NCBI GenBank assembly: GCA_039707655.1
Contig: CM077667.1
Span: 155,972,642 to 156,036,641, forward strand
Length of the DNA stretch: 64,000 nucleotides
DNA from: Elymus sibiricus
Taxonomy: Eukaryota; Streptophyta; Magnoliopsida; Poales; Poaceae
Direction of reading: 5' to 3'
The position numbers and the translations under genes were made by a program. Position 1 is the stretch's first letter. Each line of letters starts with the position of its first letter. Positions 22,093-34,271 of the stretch are shown in pieces. The notes under the pieces were generated by a model, which did not search any database, was not told the DNA's origin, and saw only the letters and a list, made by a program, of their open reading frames with translations.

Positions 22093-25000
22093 ATGGATGG
22101 CTCAGGCTCGTACGGCAAGTGGGAGGCCTTGTGCATTACCAACAATGACATCCAGGAGCTGAAGCGCGCTGGCTACCTCCTAGTCGATGTCGTCCATCGC
22201 GCCCCCGAGAAGGGCCAAGTGGTGCCCATGCCAAAGCCCGGAGAGCGGGTGGTGTTTATTCCCCAGTTCATCCGGGGACTGAGCTCCCCGCTGCACCCCT
22301 TTGTAAAGTGTCTGATGTTCTTGTACGGGTTAGATTTCCATGATCTCCCCCAAACTCCATTATGCACATATCGGACTTCATCGTCGTCTGCGAGGCCTTT
22401 TTGTGGGTCCAGCCGCATTTCGGTTTATGGCTGAAGGTCTTCAACGTCAAGTCGAAGACCATAAATAGCCAGCATGTGGATTGCGGAGGGGTGGTGATCA
22501 GCAAGCTTCCGCGGGAAAAGGGGCCGGAGGGCACCTTCATCGACACCGTCAAGGTCTAGCAGAAGGAGTGGTTCTACATCACCGAACCACGAGGCGCAGA
22601 CCGGGCGGCGCCTTCCGGGTTCAGATCCGGACCCCCCACGAGTCTAACCTCGTGGATCAAGAAAGGCCTGGAATGGGGGTCGGCCACGGAAGTGAAGGCC
22701 CTGCAGCAACACATCACGCAGATGCTGGAAGCGAATGTTGCTGACCAACGTGGTCTAGGTCATGCTCCGTCGCTGTCTCCTCCCCTGCCAGCACCGGGCT
22801 ACCCCGATGTGGGCCTACAAGCTGTGGAAGGCTTTGTTCAAGCCCCAGAAGGATTGGCCGGCCGAGGAGGAAGATACCGGCCTGGACGCCGAAAACCCTC
22901 CGCTCAAGGTATAGTAAAGTTTCTATTTTTATCCTCGGGTTCTATCTTTTTAGCAAGGGATTTAACCTCTTCTTCTTCATCTTCATAGAACTAACTGGAC
23001 AAGGACTTGAAGATCAATGGCCTAGCCCCGCTGCCCGAAGACCCCAGATCAGCCCTACTGATGGTGATGCTGGTCGTGGCGCCGTATTCGGCGCCAGAGA
23101 AGAAAGGGAAGAAGAAAGGCGAGAAGAAGGAGGTCCGAGAGGGCCTCCGCCCAAGGGGTCCGCCGGACACTAGGTCCGGGGAGACCCATGTCTCCTCGGC
23201 TCACGAATAGGAACACATAGAGGAAGGGGGGAGGTGGACTCCCCCCAGACAAAGAAGACGGCGGCGTCTGTTGACGTCGAGGAGGATCCAGCTCCCCCCG
23301 CCCCGAAGAGATCCTGCAGGTCCAAAGTGGTCCTGCCCACTGATAGCCCGGATTGCGATGAGGAATCCGAGGCCTTCGAGAGGGTCCCCCGGAGGACCCC
23401 CAGGGTCAAGCCCCCGACCTAGAGGTACTGAATCCGACCACTTTATGGTGTACGCATACGAAGTTTTTGTTACTAACCAGATAAATGTCCTCCACATTGC
23501 AGCCCAACCCGTGATCTCCCGACCGAACAGGTCTCCGAGGGGGATCCCCCGCCCGCCGAGATGGCGCAGAGTGGGACCCCATCCCGCACCTCTCCCCCTT
23601 AGGCCGCTGAAGAGGCCGCGGAGGTGATATCCCGCCAGACCCCTCCCAGCCGGAGCACTTGGGGTGAGGAGGTTATGACCAAGGTTCATACCTTGGCGAC
23701 CAAAGACCAGGAGGTTGAACCCCTCCTAGCAGACAAAGAGGGGGGTCGTGATTCCTTGGAGCTCCCTCCGAAGACGGCCCGGGAGACCTCCATGCCTCCG
23801 TCGTCATCGACTCTGCCTCCCCAAGAAGGGGGAGCAGAAGTGCCACCGCCGGTGCCGCCCGTGTCAGGGCAGGCCATGACCGGGTGGCCATCCATGATGG
23901 AGGAGGCTTTGTATCACTCCTCCATCGTCGAAGATCACCGCACCCTTATGGGTTCGGTTTTGCACAGCATTCAGTCCATTGATAGTGGACTGAAGGTTCG
24001 GCAGTCTATTGGTGGGCTTCAAGGTAAGCCATTTAATATTCTTTTCACAAGGAGAAATTTATTTGTGAGGTTTATGCATTCCTTATAGGTATAGTAGCCC
24101 CCGAGCCATGGGTGAGTATGAAAAACTTGCCCAGGGGTCAAAGAACTTAATATCACGATTAAAACAATTCATGTCCCTTGAAATTTAATCAGTGCCAGAG
24201 ATGATGTGGCGGAGGGTCTAGGACCAACAGCTCGGAAGTTTGTTTTACACATGTTGTTTTGTAGGCCTCATCTTCAGCGATGGCCACCAACGACATGGAA
24301 CTGGCCGACCTGAACTGGAGACTCAAGAGTTCCGACGAGGAGCTTGACCGCCTCAACAAACGGTTTGATGAAATGCAAAGTAAGTTTGAGTTATATTACT
24401 AAGACCTTTATCATCCTCATTAATTGTGTTTTTCGGGCCTTCATTCCTGAGATCTTGCTTCCCATTATGTCTGCAGCCGTAAATGCCGAGGTTGAAAACC
24501 TCAAGGCCGAGGTTAAGAGGGTCAAGCAGGAGGCCACCCACCACAACATGGTGGCCGAACAAGCAGCTGCCGAATTGAGCTCGGTGAATGTTGTCAATGG
24601 CAAGCATGAAGCACGAGTGGCCGAGGTGCAGCAGGAGCTCCAGGATGCGAGCACTAAGTGCATGCCCTTGAGAAGAAGACCAAGGATCAAGCTGCTAAGC
24701 TGTCCTCACTGTCCTCCAAGCTGAAATTGGAGCATGTGCATAGGTGGTATTTTGAAGAAGAACTTCGCCAAGTGTCGGGGCATGGATGTTTTTTCACGAT
24801 CACCTATGGGACCAGAGGTCCCTTGTGGTTCGGCAAGGGGGGTCATGTTGCACGACGAGCGGAGAGCATGAGACGCCGCGACGATCAGGACACAGGCATT
24901 TTACCCAAGTTCGAGCCGCTTGTAAGCGTAAAACCCTACTCCTACTTTTTGGTGGATTGATTGGAGGAACACGAAGAGCACACAGCGCCTAACCCCGGCA

Positions 25001-26204
25001 AGGACTGCTGTCGGGGAAAGAGCTGCTATGTGAATACAAGTGTTTGGGGTTCCGAATCCTGAGCTAGGTTGCCTTGGGCCTCCTTTTATAGTGCAAGGGG
25101 TTACTACAATGGCAAAACAGTCATTATCTATTGATTAGATAGCTAAGCAGAGCTATCATACCTAACTCTGGCATTTAGGCCAAAATGCCATGATTACCTG
25201 CCTAGGTGGCGCTCGGGGGTGCATCCCCGGCAAGCTCTTGCCACCGCTTGGCCGGTCGTTGCTTATGGTCTTGACACGCTGCAGGGCGGGTGTCAACCGA
25301 GCATAACTTGCATTCCGATGTGTTGCCACGTGCTTAGCAAGAGCTAATTAGCAGCTTGAGGGCTCGACACCGCATCGATAAGTGACAGGCGTAGCGATGC
25401 GGTGGAGTGGTGGCCGGTTGGCTCACACCTGCCAGGGAGTGGCTTGCCAGGTCTTCTGGAGGGTGTACATGTCTTGGTCCCCGGCAAGCATCGGGGATGT
25501 GCTTGGCACGTTGTAGTCCAGGCTTGGGCAGCCGTGTTGGGTTTGCTGGAGTCTGGTCTTGATCATTCGCCGGGTTTTTGCTTCTACCGCCTATGCATAA
25601 GTCAGGGGCACTGGGTACCCCTGTACTAGTGCACCGACACCAAGTTAGGATGATCGCGGATGGTAAGCCATACTTACTGCAATGTGTCTTTGGTGGTAAC
25701 AGGTTTGCTTGTCTCACACGGCTGTGTTGTTCCTCAGGCACCTTTATGGACCTCCCGAGGAGTGCAGCGGATGCGGCCAAGCACTTTGCAACACGAGATG
25801 GGGATGCAGAACAAAGACTGTTCTGGGCGCAATTTTAGACCCCCGAGCCCCGTCCCATTCTTAGCTATCAAATGAAGCAGCTAAGGGAGTTACATAGGAT
25901 GGCGGAGCCGGCCTTGAAGGACCTCTGCATTCGGTTGTGGCCTGCAGAGCCACTACCGAGTAGCTACTTTGGCCTGGTGCAGAAGCTTTGCGACGCCGCG
26001 TCCCGGATTGAAGTCCTGAAGCACTCCGTATGCATTGAGGGAGCTCGGATGTCCTTTGCGAGGACCATGATGCACTGGCCCGGGGTGAAGCCGTTCGAGG
26101 TGGCCATTGCGCCCCCGCCTCCTGGGAAGGAGCATAGGCGCCCCGAGCTTTACTTCCCCGCTGCGAGTCATGCTTTTAAGAGACCCAATGCCCCACGTAT
26201 GTAA
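22093..26204 (+). pseudogene. Antisense multi-exon gene with Transposase_28-like domain (element d)
   Basis: Runs opposite to gag-pol. The ATG at 22093 opens a frame with the FIRGLSSPLHPFVKCLMFLYGL segment of the 'putative gypsy type transposon' domain (Pfam Transposase_28). The frame then breaks near 22355 and continues from 22362, with a TAG at 22557-22559. Plausible GT-AG introns are at about 22909-22988, 23422-23500, 24025-24265 and 24380-24478. The middle exons are Pro/Ser-rich and then coiled-coil (NAEVENLKAEVKRVKQEA near 24480). A solo LTR (24773-25639) splits the gene. The last exon (25872-26204) matches the end of the homologous gene in element i (36747-37082), including the LWPAEPLPSS/LWPAEQPPEG segment. 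No function is established; it is degenerate here. Confidence 0.7.
24773..25639 (-). repeat. Solo LTR of a Tat-type Gypsy, TSD CCAAG
   Basis: 867 bp with TGTCGGGG...CCGACA ends, flanked by CCAAG at 24768-24772 and 25640-25644. Internal sequence AAGCGTAAAACCCTACTCC places it with the LTR group seen at 45058-45908 and 57958-58843. Orientation is judged minus from that shared block. It arose by recombination between the two LTRs of a full element. The open frames within it are not genes. Confidence 0.9.
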
Positions 26205-27730
26205 TTTACGAATGGAGGGTGCTCGGTCGATAGAGACCCAATGCCCCAAGTATGTAATTTACGAATGAGCACATTATTGTATGCCCAATGAATATTTTGT
26301 TTTATAATGTGTATGCACGATTTATCATGCTTTTAAGATTTGAATTATTTTGACTCCTGTGTGGCCGTTTCGAACTGAAAGTTGCCAGTCGTTGGCTTTA
26401 ACTCCCATGTAAATATTACAAGAGGTGTTCCGACCTCCGCAACTTTACCCTTAGCCAAAATATCGGAGCCCGGAGGTGGTGGTGCGAAAGGGGGGAACAA
26501 GGCAATCACACTACGCGGCTTTAGCGCTTTCACTTATAATAGGAGCTTGACTGCGGGGGCTAGTTACTAGCACCGAGTGTTTTGTGATATTCAGATATAC
26601 CGAGGTTTAGAACCGTTACCACATGGTTTATGAAGGTACAAACCCCTCATATGACACGGAATAACAACCATCGATTTTGAGTTTAACACTTGTACTCGGA
26701 TCGCATACCGGTTCTCGCTTATTATGACAGTCAGTTTTCGGCTTTATCCACTGAGGTACTTGACCAGGCGAGCTAGATATACAATCGCAGTGGTTCTTCC
26801 TTTACCCTTTTAGCCGAACTAGCGGAATGTAAGAGGGTAAACATAGGAGCCGAGCAACCCAACCTTTGACCCAAGACATAATTCGGAACCGATTCATATA
26901 ACGCAATATCCGAGATGCCACACATATAGAGGATAATGCCGGGACAATGCTTGGGGCGAGTTTTGTAGTCAAGCACCCGGTCTATTAGCCGACTGCATCT
27001 AACATGTACCAAACAGTTTTGTTTCCGGAGGCGAGGAGTGGGAAACACTTTATAAAATGCCATAAGCAGACCATAAAAGATGATCTTTATATATGATGAA
27101 TTTTTACAATTCATATGGTGGACACAATTGTTACAGGTATATTGTTTAGGAACAAACTTCTACCAAGGGAAGGTTTACTCAGGGTCCTTGACGGGTAGCT
27201 TGATGTCCGCAACTTGTCCTGATGCGCCTCTGCTCCTTTGCTCTTGAGGGGTGGTGTGCTCCTTTAAAGGTGGTTTCTATCGGCGAAGGGACCTTTGAGA
27301 GAGGTGCATGAAAACTCGCCGTAACATGTGTGACCTTGACGCTTGCAAGGTCCCGGATGGCGCCTGTTGTGTTGATAGGAGTTCGGTCAGGCCAACCGCT
27401 TGGTTTTGATAGTGTGTCCCCCCCAGCTGCCCATGGTATTTTAAGCGTGAAATTGTGCCTTCTAGGTACGTACCTGACAGGTAGCGGGGCCGTGCTGTGG
27501 GGGGAGGATCCCTATTTGTGTTGAGCAGGGGATAGTTCTGGGAGATCGGGTCGAGCTCAGGCTCTCTTGTTCGCCTGTCGCAGCTTAGCGTCTGATTGGG
27601 GCCTCGGCACCTCAATGCCGGACTGGAATTCCGTTGCTAATGCCATTGTGTGTTCCTCAGTCCGGAGGGAGCGCTTCGTATTGCCGTTGACGGTGATGAC
27701 CCCCTTGGGTCCAGGCATCTTGAGCTTCAG
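26205..27730. other. Non-coding interior of element d where pol is missing
   Basis: 26205-27120 corresponds to the region between the antisense gene and integrase in element i (37083-37957): both share a segment reading TTTACCCT, then TAGCCGAAC, at about 26800-26820 and 37578-37595. From about 27120 to 27720 the sequence has no counterpart in element i and no reverse transcriptase, RNase H or integrase motif on either strand. It then joins the 3' end of the protease region. Confidence 0.6.
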
Positions 27731-28868
27731 TTATGCATAGTGGGGCATGGCGTTAAAGCGAGCGAACGATGTATGGTGGAGCAATGCGTGATAGCCACTG
27801 CGGAAAGGGACAATATCGAAGATCAAGTCTTCGCTGCGAAAGTTGTCGGGCAAGACGAACACTACTTCCAGCGTCACGGTACCCGAGCGGCGCGCTTTGA
27901 CACCAGGGATGACTCCCTTGAAGGTAGTGTTGCTGGGTTTGATTCTTGAAGGGTCGATACCCATCTTTTTCACCGTGTCTGAGTAAATCAAGTTAAGGCT
28001 ACTTCCTCAATCGATGATGGGATTTAATACAAGGGCCGCGGAGCCTCCATGACGGTTACTGGTCGGGTGATCCCTACGGTCGAAGGTGATCGGGAAAGCC
28101 GACCATGGGTTGAACTTCGGGGCTATGGGCTCTATGGCATAGACCTCCCAAAGGGTGCATTTCCTCTCCTTTTTGGGCATATGTGTGACATATATCATAT
28201 TCACAGTTCTTACATCAGGGGGGAATTGCTTCTTCCCCCCGTTGCTCGGGCCACGAGGCTCTTCGTCATCCTCACTGCGCGGGCCCTTGCTCAGCTCCTC
28301 GGCTGCGAGCTTGCCGGCTTTGTTTGAATACCCAATGGTTTATGTTGGTGTGAGTGGCCGGGTTGTCTTGGGTGCTATGGATCTGGCAGGGCCTAACCAT
28401 GATTTTGTCCAAAGCGGTAGGGCCGTCTCTATTCCCTTTAGAGGGCTTCTTCCTTTGTCCGGATTTCGAATTGTGGAAACCGACATTTACGGTCCTGTCC
28501 TCTGTGTCGCTGTCGCTATGGCAGCATTTGTTTTTATTGCGCCTTGGCTTCCCATTACCGTCCCAAACTTAGGAGGTGCCGGTGTCTTCGGGGTTGTGGC
28601 TTCGACGAGCTAGCCAGTTGTCTTCGCCCGCGCAAAAGCAGGTCATAAGTGTGGTGAGGGCAGACATTGTTCTCGGCTTATCCTGGCCGAGCTGGCGAGC
28701 TAGCCATTCATCCCGGATATTGTGTCTGAACGAGCCTATTGCCTCGGCGTCCGGACAATCAACGACCTGGTTCTTTTTAGTCAGGAACCGGTTCCAGAAT
28801 TGCCTAGCTGATTCGCCGGCTTTCAGGATGACATTGCTCAAGTCGGAGGAGTCCGGGGGCTGGACATA
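27731..28868 (-). pseudogene. Gypsy gag and retropepsin remnant (element d)
   Basis: 28569-28868 (minus) is a gag fragment (GESARQFWNRFLTKKNQV and so on). 27731-28204 is the protease and its C-terminal flank (NPIID, SDTVKKMGIDPSRIKPSNTTF, PFRSGYHALL), homologous to 41540-41890 in element i. The peptide segment holding the catalytic Asp-Gly-Gly-Ser of that relative is shortened here: about ten residues are gone and a stop is present near 28003, so the active site is lost. The flank continues out of the open frame towards 27650 and then stops resembling pol. Confidence 0.75.
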
Positions 28869-31151
28869 TGTCACACCCCGTGTTTTGCCTCATGACTAAG
28901 TTAATATGACTTAAAAATTAGGGCCAATTAAAACTTTTTGTGTGCATATGAATGCTTGACTTGTGTGCTATTTGCTTGCTTGTTTGATTGTGCCATGAAC
29001 CATCATATATCTCCTACACTCCAAACTCACATCCCTGACCCAAGAACCTTGCCCAATGATCATGCCATGTGTATAGGACATAAAACTATTTTTATAAAAT
29101 ATTATTTTGGCCAAAAAGCATTTTATTAATTTAGGTTTTCAAAACCCCCTGAATTGAGGTTCGTACTACAAGTCCTCAAATTAGGGTGGATGCCTTACCC
29201 CAAAAATTTTAATTGGAACCTACTATATATAAGACTTCCCAAAACCACCAAATTTTAATTTTAAATATTATTTTACTATTTATTTAAAGGCTTTTTCTTA
29301 AGGCAAGAAATGGTCTTTCATAGGGAAAAATTATTTAAATGCTTTTAAAATATTTGAGAAAATTTAGGCAAACTCAGTGGACATATATGGTCCATATATA
29401 AGAGTTTAAACACATGGTCATGTTCAAAATATTGGACAAAACCTTCCAAAACCCTTTCTGTCTGTTTTAATCTTTTAAAATATTCCTATAAGAAATATTC
29501 TCATTAAAATCCAGGAAAATTCCCGCAAGTCACACATGCTATATGTGATGATCTTGCAAAGTTGCATCTCAATCCCCATTGATTTGATTCACCAAAATAT
29601 CCCAAAACCCTCTCTGTCCAGAATCAAATTTGAATAACTTTACATTGGGAAGTTTCTCCTATTGACCCCAAACTTTTTCGGCATGTTCTAATCCCTAAAC
29701 AATGCTGCTACACCACGTGGTGCATCAAGGAGAATGGATTTGCACACCTGGATCTGCAGAAACCTAATTCTGTTAATTTCTAGGGTTTACAAAGTCTCCA
29801 TTGCCAACTTTCTTCAAACCATCTTAAACCTTGTGATCAACCTTTTTCTTACCTACACTTTGATCCTGGTAAAACTCATGGCAAGTAGACTCCATTTACT
29901 TGCCCAAATCAACATCAAACACCTTCTGGTTGTTTAGTAAAAACCTTGTTTGACCCCCTTCCACTCTTCTCCTTGACCTAATATTTTCACACCAGTCCTT
30001 TGTATACACCTCCTACCTCCAATAAAAGTTTCAAGCCCAGGTTCAATCATAGAGTGGGGTAAAACCCCATTTCTACCCCCTAGACAACAAGAACCCCTCT
30101 CTCTCTCTCCACTTCCCTCCTGTTTTAGTCAACCTAAAGAGCATCCAATGCTTCCCCCCCCCCCCCCGACTTATTTTCTTCCCCTAGATCCCCTAGACGC
30201 AGGTGGCCGCGCAGAAGCAACCAAAGGCATGCCGTGGCATGCCAAAAACAAGCTCCAGAGTGTGCCACAGTGCGCGCCCGCTCTGTAGCTGGCGCCTATT
30301 CCACCTCCTGACCACCTGGGGATGCGGGAGCGTGTCCCCTGGTTTGTCCTCGATGTCCGCGAGACGCCAAGTGGTCGTGCCCCTCCTCCTTCTCTCTCCG
30401 GTGCCCCCAGTCGTGCGTGCCCGAGCACCGCAAAGCTCCCTCTTCTCCCTCTCCATGCGGGCGACCCACCTCGAGCTTGCCCCGCTCTCTCTCCCGCTCC
30501 CCAGCAACCTAGACTAACCCCGCGAGTGCCGTGGAGCAGCCTCGACACCCTCCCTTAGTCTCCAGAACCCATCCGGCGGACGCCCGAGGACCCAGTCCAC
30601 GGCAAGCCCCGGCCTCCCTGTAAGAGGCATGCCCGAGCACCTCTTGCGGCTTCCCTCTCACTCCCACGCACCTAATCGCCCCCTGCTCGATCCATACACC
30701 CCAAGGGGGCCCCGAGCTCGAGATCAAGCTAGAGCTCCGCCGTCTCGGCTCACCGGCAACTGCGCGGTACATGCCTCCTTTTGCCCCCATTCTTCCTCCA
30801 TTGGAACTAACTCGAGTCCTTGACCTCATCCCCCCTCATCCCCACTTCTGTTGCAACTTAGGGCGACGGAATTGAGCTCGGTCCGTAGCGCCGCCGTCCT
30901 GCTTCATTATCGGCGGTGTTCCCGTTAGCTCCGGTGGCCTACTCCGCCCCTTGGAGACGCGCGACATCCCAAGGAACCCGTCGGTGCCGTCAGGTCCGCC
31001 TGCCGCGCCCCGCGTTGTCGACGGTGAGCTCCTACCCAATCTGGGCAGAGGTAGAAGATGATAGGTGCCCCCACCTATCATCCCCTCCTGAACCTCTGTC
31101 TCACTGACGGGTGGGCCCGACCCGTCAGGTTTGAATGCTCCCGCAGCGCTC
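28869..31151 (+). repeat. 5' LTR of element e, first portion
   Basis: AT-rich from 28869 to about 30060, then CT-rich and GC-rich from 30100 to 31150. Open frames on both strands at 30171-30829 and 30836-31162 are products of high GC content without any recognisable domain. The LTR is interrupted at 31151 by element h; the last five bases, CGCTC, are the duplicated target. Confidence 0.7.
30154..30167. repeat. Poly-C tract of 14 bases
   Basis: Uninterrupted run of 14 C within the LTR of element e, close to a CT microsatellite at about 30098-30109. Such a run can form quadruplex or i-motif structures and is prone to length change. Confidence 0.95.
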
Positions 31152-32654
31152 TGAAAGCACATTTGCTCCCTTGGCGGTTTTGGTAATTAATAACAACATA
31201 TATGTCATTGAACTAATGTTTCCACTAAGCATATTAAAGGAAAAGTTCAAGGATAGGTATGGCAAAAGGATTGGAGAACCCCAAGATGCAAGGAAATGGA
31301 TTGGCAAAGCTTCAAGCAAGAGGACTCTACATTTTACTTTGTGAGAAATCACTCTGAGTCTATAGAACGCCAATACTATTAAAAGGGGGTAAGGTACTGT
31401 TGGTGAACAAGATGCTCCACGTGCACAAGAGATAGTCACCAAAAACACCCACAAGCTCTTCCACAAAAGTCTGTCCAAAGCCAAATATCCAAAATCGGTG
31501 CAACCAACATTTCCCACTCGGTGCCACCGATTCCCAAACTCAGATAGACTCATGCCAAACCCTAGCACATCGGTGCAACCGATTCCACTTCGGTGCCACC
31601 GAGTTTGGGTTGCCAACTTTCTGTTACCTCGATTCACAAAATTGGTACCATCGAGTTTTCTCGATCGGCATCACCGAGTTGTGCAATCTGACCATTGGTC
31701 ACCTAATCGGTACCACCAAGATTTATATATCGGTCTCACCGAGATTCAAATGTTACTGCCTTTTGGTTACTTCGGTACCATCGAGATTCACACATCGGTG
31801 TCACCGAGTTAGTCACTTTAGCTGTAACGGTTGGATTTTTGGGGATGCCTATATATACCCCTTCACCACCACCCACTCGAAAGAGAAGCACTCAGAACTA
31901 TTCCATACTTGCCCCATCCTATTTTCTGAGAGAGAGCCACCTACTCATGTGTTGAGATCAAGCCATTCCACTCTATCCATATGAATCTTGATCTCTAGCC
32001 TCCCCAAGTTGCTTTCCACCAAATCAATCTCTTCCACCATAGCCAAATCTGTGAGAGAGTGATTGTGTGTTGAGGAGTCTATCAGCTTGAAGCACAAGAG
32101 CAAGGAGTTCATCGACATTGCCGAGCCTATTACCATTTGGAGGGTGGTGCCTCCTAGATTGGTTAGGTGTCGCTTGGGAGCCTCCTACTTCGTGTTGTGG
32201 AGTTGAACCAAGAAGTTTGTATGGGCAAGGAGATCGCCTACTTCGTGAAGATCTACCCATACTGTGGCTAGCCCTTCATGGACAGAAGCCGTTATGGAAT
32301 AGTCAAGGTTGCTACTTCGTGGACCCTTATGGGTGGAGCCCTCCGTGGACTCTCGCGACCGTTACCCTCCGTGGGTTGAAGACTCCATAAACATGGACGT
32401 ACGATAGCACCACCTATCGGAACCACGGGAAAAATATTCGTGTCTAAAAATTACGTTTGATCTTCCTCCCTACCCTCTACTATACATGCTTGTTGTTTTT
32501 TACCGCTGCTATACTATTAGACATGCATGTGTAGGGTGTGCTTGACTTGCTATCATTGCTAAAATCTGCCAACACTTAAAATTGGGAAATGGTAGCATTT
32601 TTATTTGGTCAAGTAGTCTAATCACCCCCCTCTAGACATACTTTTGGTCCTACA
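31152..32654 (+). repeat. 5' LTR of element h
   Basis: 1503 bp, TGAAAGCACATTT...GGTCCTACA. It carries a cluster of CGGTNNNACCG palindromes (31519-31806) followed 45 bp later by a TATA box (CTATATATACCCC at 31849-31861), the presumed transcription start region. The partner LTR is 50317-51821; the two have clearly more differences than the young Angela pair. Confidence 0.95.
31519..31806. repeat. CGGTNNNACCG palindrome cluster in element h 5' LTR promoter
   Basis: Exact copies at 31519, 31571, 31591, 31731 and 31796 (each 11 bp). One-mismatch copies are at 31643, 31666, 31708 and 31773. Central triplets vary (GCC, GCA, GCC, CTC, GTC), so the arms and not the centre are kept. All lie upstream of the TATA box. 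Confidence 0.85.
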
Positions 32655-32656
32655 AG

Positions 32657-32668
32657 TGGTATCACAGC
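32657..32668 (+). other. tRNA-Met primer-binding site of element h
   Basis: TGGTATCACAGC, two bases inside the 5' LTR. It matches the Copia consensus TGGTATCAGAGC except for one base. Confidence 0.9.
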
Positions 32669-32707
32669 TTTGGTCTCCATTGCATTGGTTTCACAACCTA
32701 GGAGAGT

Positions 32708-33494
32708 ATGGCGTCTAGTGAGGGAAATTATCACCGTAGAGGTCCGTACTTTGATGGCACTAATTTTACTAGTTGGAAGGACAAAATGAAAATGCATATT
32801 CCTGGTCATAACCCCGCCGTTTTGGTTGTTGGTCGTGTTGGCTTGCAAGGTGAATTCTTTGGTGATGGAAAGGAACTGGATCGTGAAGCGACCGCGGATG
32901 AATTGAACATGTTGCCATACAACGCTCAAGCATGTGACATTCTCTTCAACTGTCTATGCCCCGAAGCATTCAACAAAATCAGCCGTCTTGAGAATGCAAA
33001 AGAGATTTGGGATACTTTGCTTGATATGCACGAAGGTACCGAATCCGTGAGAGAATCCAAGTTGGACGTTCTTCAAAGTCAGCTTGACAAGTTCAAGATG
33101 AAGGATGGTGAAGGAGTCGCAGAGATATACTCTAGGCTAGCTCTCATCACCAATGAGATTGCCGGCTTAGGAAGCGAAGAAATGACCGACAAATTCATCA
33201 TCAAGAAGATACTTAGAGCTTTGGATGAGAGATACGACACCGTGTGCACACTGATCCAAATGATGCCCAACTACAAAGATCTCAAGCCTAAGGAAGTCTA
33301 GCGGTGCTTACAAAGCCACAAGTGATGCTCCCGCAACTTCAAGCGACAACCTTGTTACCAATGAAGAGATAAGCCTCATGGTCAAGAAATTCAACAAGTT
33401 CTACAAGAATAGAGGCAAAGAATGAAGCTCCAACTCAAGATATGAAGAGAAGCGTTTGTCAAGTCGTGACTGAAACTGCTACAATTGTGGGAAG
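32708..33494 (+). pseudogene. Element h gag, N-terminal part up to the zinc knuckle
   Basis: The ATG at 32708 opens a 197-residue frame with the UBN2-type Copia gag (GPYFDGTNFTSWK, FNKISRLENAKEIWDTL, LDVLQSQLDKFKM, FIIKKILRAL). It ends at a TAG at 33299-33301. The gag continues in another frame from about 33315 with further stops (TGA at about 33423 and 33468), up to the first half of a CCHC zinc knuckle at 33472-33494. Element i is inserted precisely inside this knuckle; the second half is at 43857. The protein would package element RNA. Confidence 0.85.
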
Positions 33495-33936
33495 TGTCGG
33501 TGTCAAAACCGGCGGATCTTGGGTAGGGGGTCCCAAACTATGATACTTGGATCGATGGTAACAAGAGACGAAGGGGACAAGGTTTTACCCAGGTTCGGGC
33601 CCTCCTATGGAGGTAATACCCCACGTCCTGCTTGATTATATTGATTGTATGGGGATTACAGAGTTGATCTACCTCAAGATCAAGTAACTAAATCCTAGAT
33701 GAGCTCTGTTGTCCTACAACCTAAAACCCTCCGGCTTATATAGACGCCGGGGGCCCCTAGGGTTTACACGTGGTCGGTTACACGTCGAAGGGATAAACAT
33801 GCCTATTCACTACTTTAAACGGGGAGGACACGCCATGCTTCTAGAAACTTCCGTCCTGGAGTCTGGGCCTCCAATCAATCCCGCCCATATTAGATAGGTC
33901 GACCTCCCGAGGACCCCTTAGTCCAGGACTCCCTCA
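33495..33936 (-). repeat. 3' LTR of element i
   Basis: 442 bp, TGTCGGTGTC...CCCTCA on the plus strand. It lacks a 28-bp segment present in the partner LTR (after CAATCAATCC, about 33883). TATA box on the element strand: complement of GGCTTATATAGACGC near 33733-33747. The polypurine tract, complement of GTAGCCCCCGGACTAG, adjoins it at 33937-33952. Confidence 0.9.
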
Positions 33937-34271
33937 GTAGCCCCCGGACTAGCCTCCAATGCCGAGGTATATCCGGATAGTCTTGTACAGTGAAATCTTC
34001 GGCTTGCGAGGCGAGTCCCTCCATCCCTTCTTGTTCGGCAACCGTCCTGTGATCGGCGAAATCCCAAACGTCGCGGGATTGCCAGGTCCATTGTAATAAT
34101 GTTTCTGGAACCTCGCGCGTCGTGGGGAGACGAGCGGTTAAGCAGCTTTTTACAAAGCTACCCCTCCCAGAAAGGAGGCACCATCCATTTAAACAAATTG
34201 AATCGTGGTCCAAACCACATCTTCCTTTTCCCCCTTAGACGAAACCTTCTGCGAAAAGACCTCCACCAAAA

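Larger units (their letters stand above)
11927..28868 (-). mobile_element. Tat-type Ty3/gypsy element lacking reverse transcriptase and integrase (element d, with nested inserts)
   Basis: Minus-strand element. Its 3' LTR is 11927-12019 plus 21114-21505, split by the Angela insertion. Going inward follow a polypurine tract, a plus-strand antisense gene (22093-26204), a non-coding region, and protease and gag remnants (27731-28868). The element stops at 28868, where the LTR of element e begins; the 5' LTR is not visible. Reverse transcriptase, RNase H and integrase are absent: protease-end sequence passes directly into about 600 bp of unrelated non-coding DNA. Layout and LTR termini parallel the complete element i (33495-43856). 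Confidence 0.75.

Noticed and set aside
22692..23895. Many overlapping open frames that could be separate host genes.
   Set aside because: They are exons or shadows of the antisense gene of element d, matched by the parallel gene in element i.
30171..31162. Several long open frames on both strands in GC-rich DNA.
   Set aside because: High GC content removes stop codons in all frames. No domain is recognised, and the stretch is the middle of the element e LTR.
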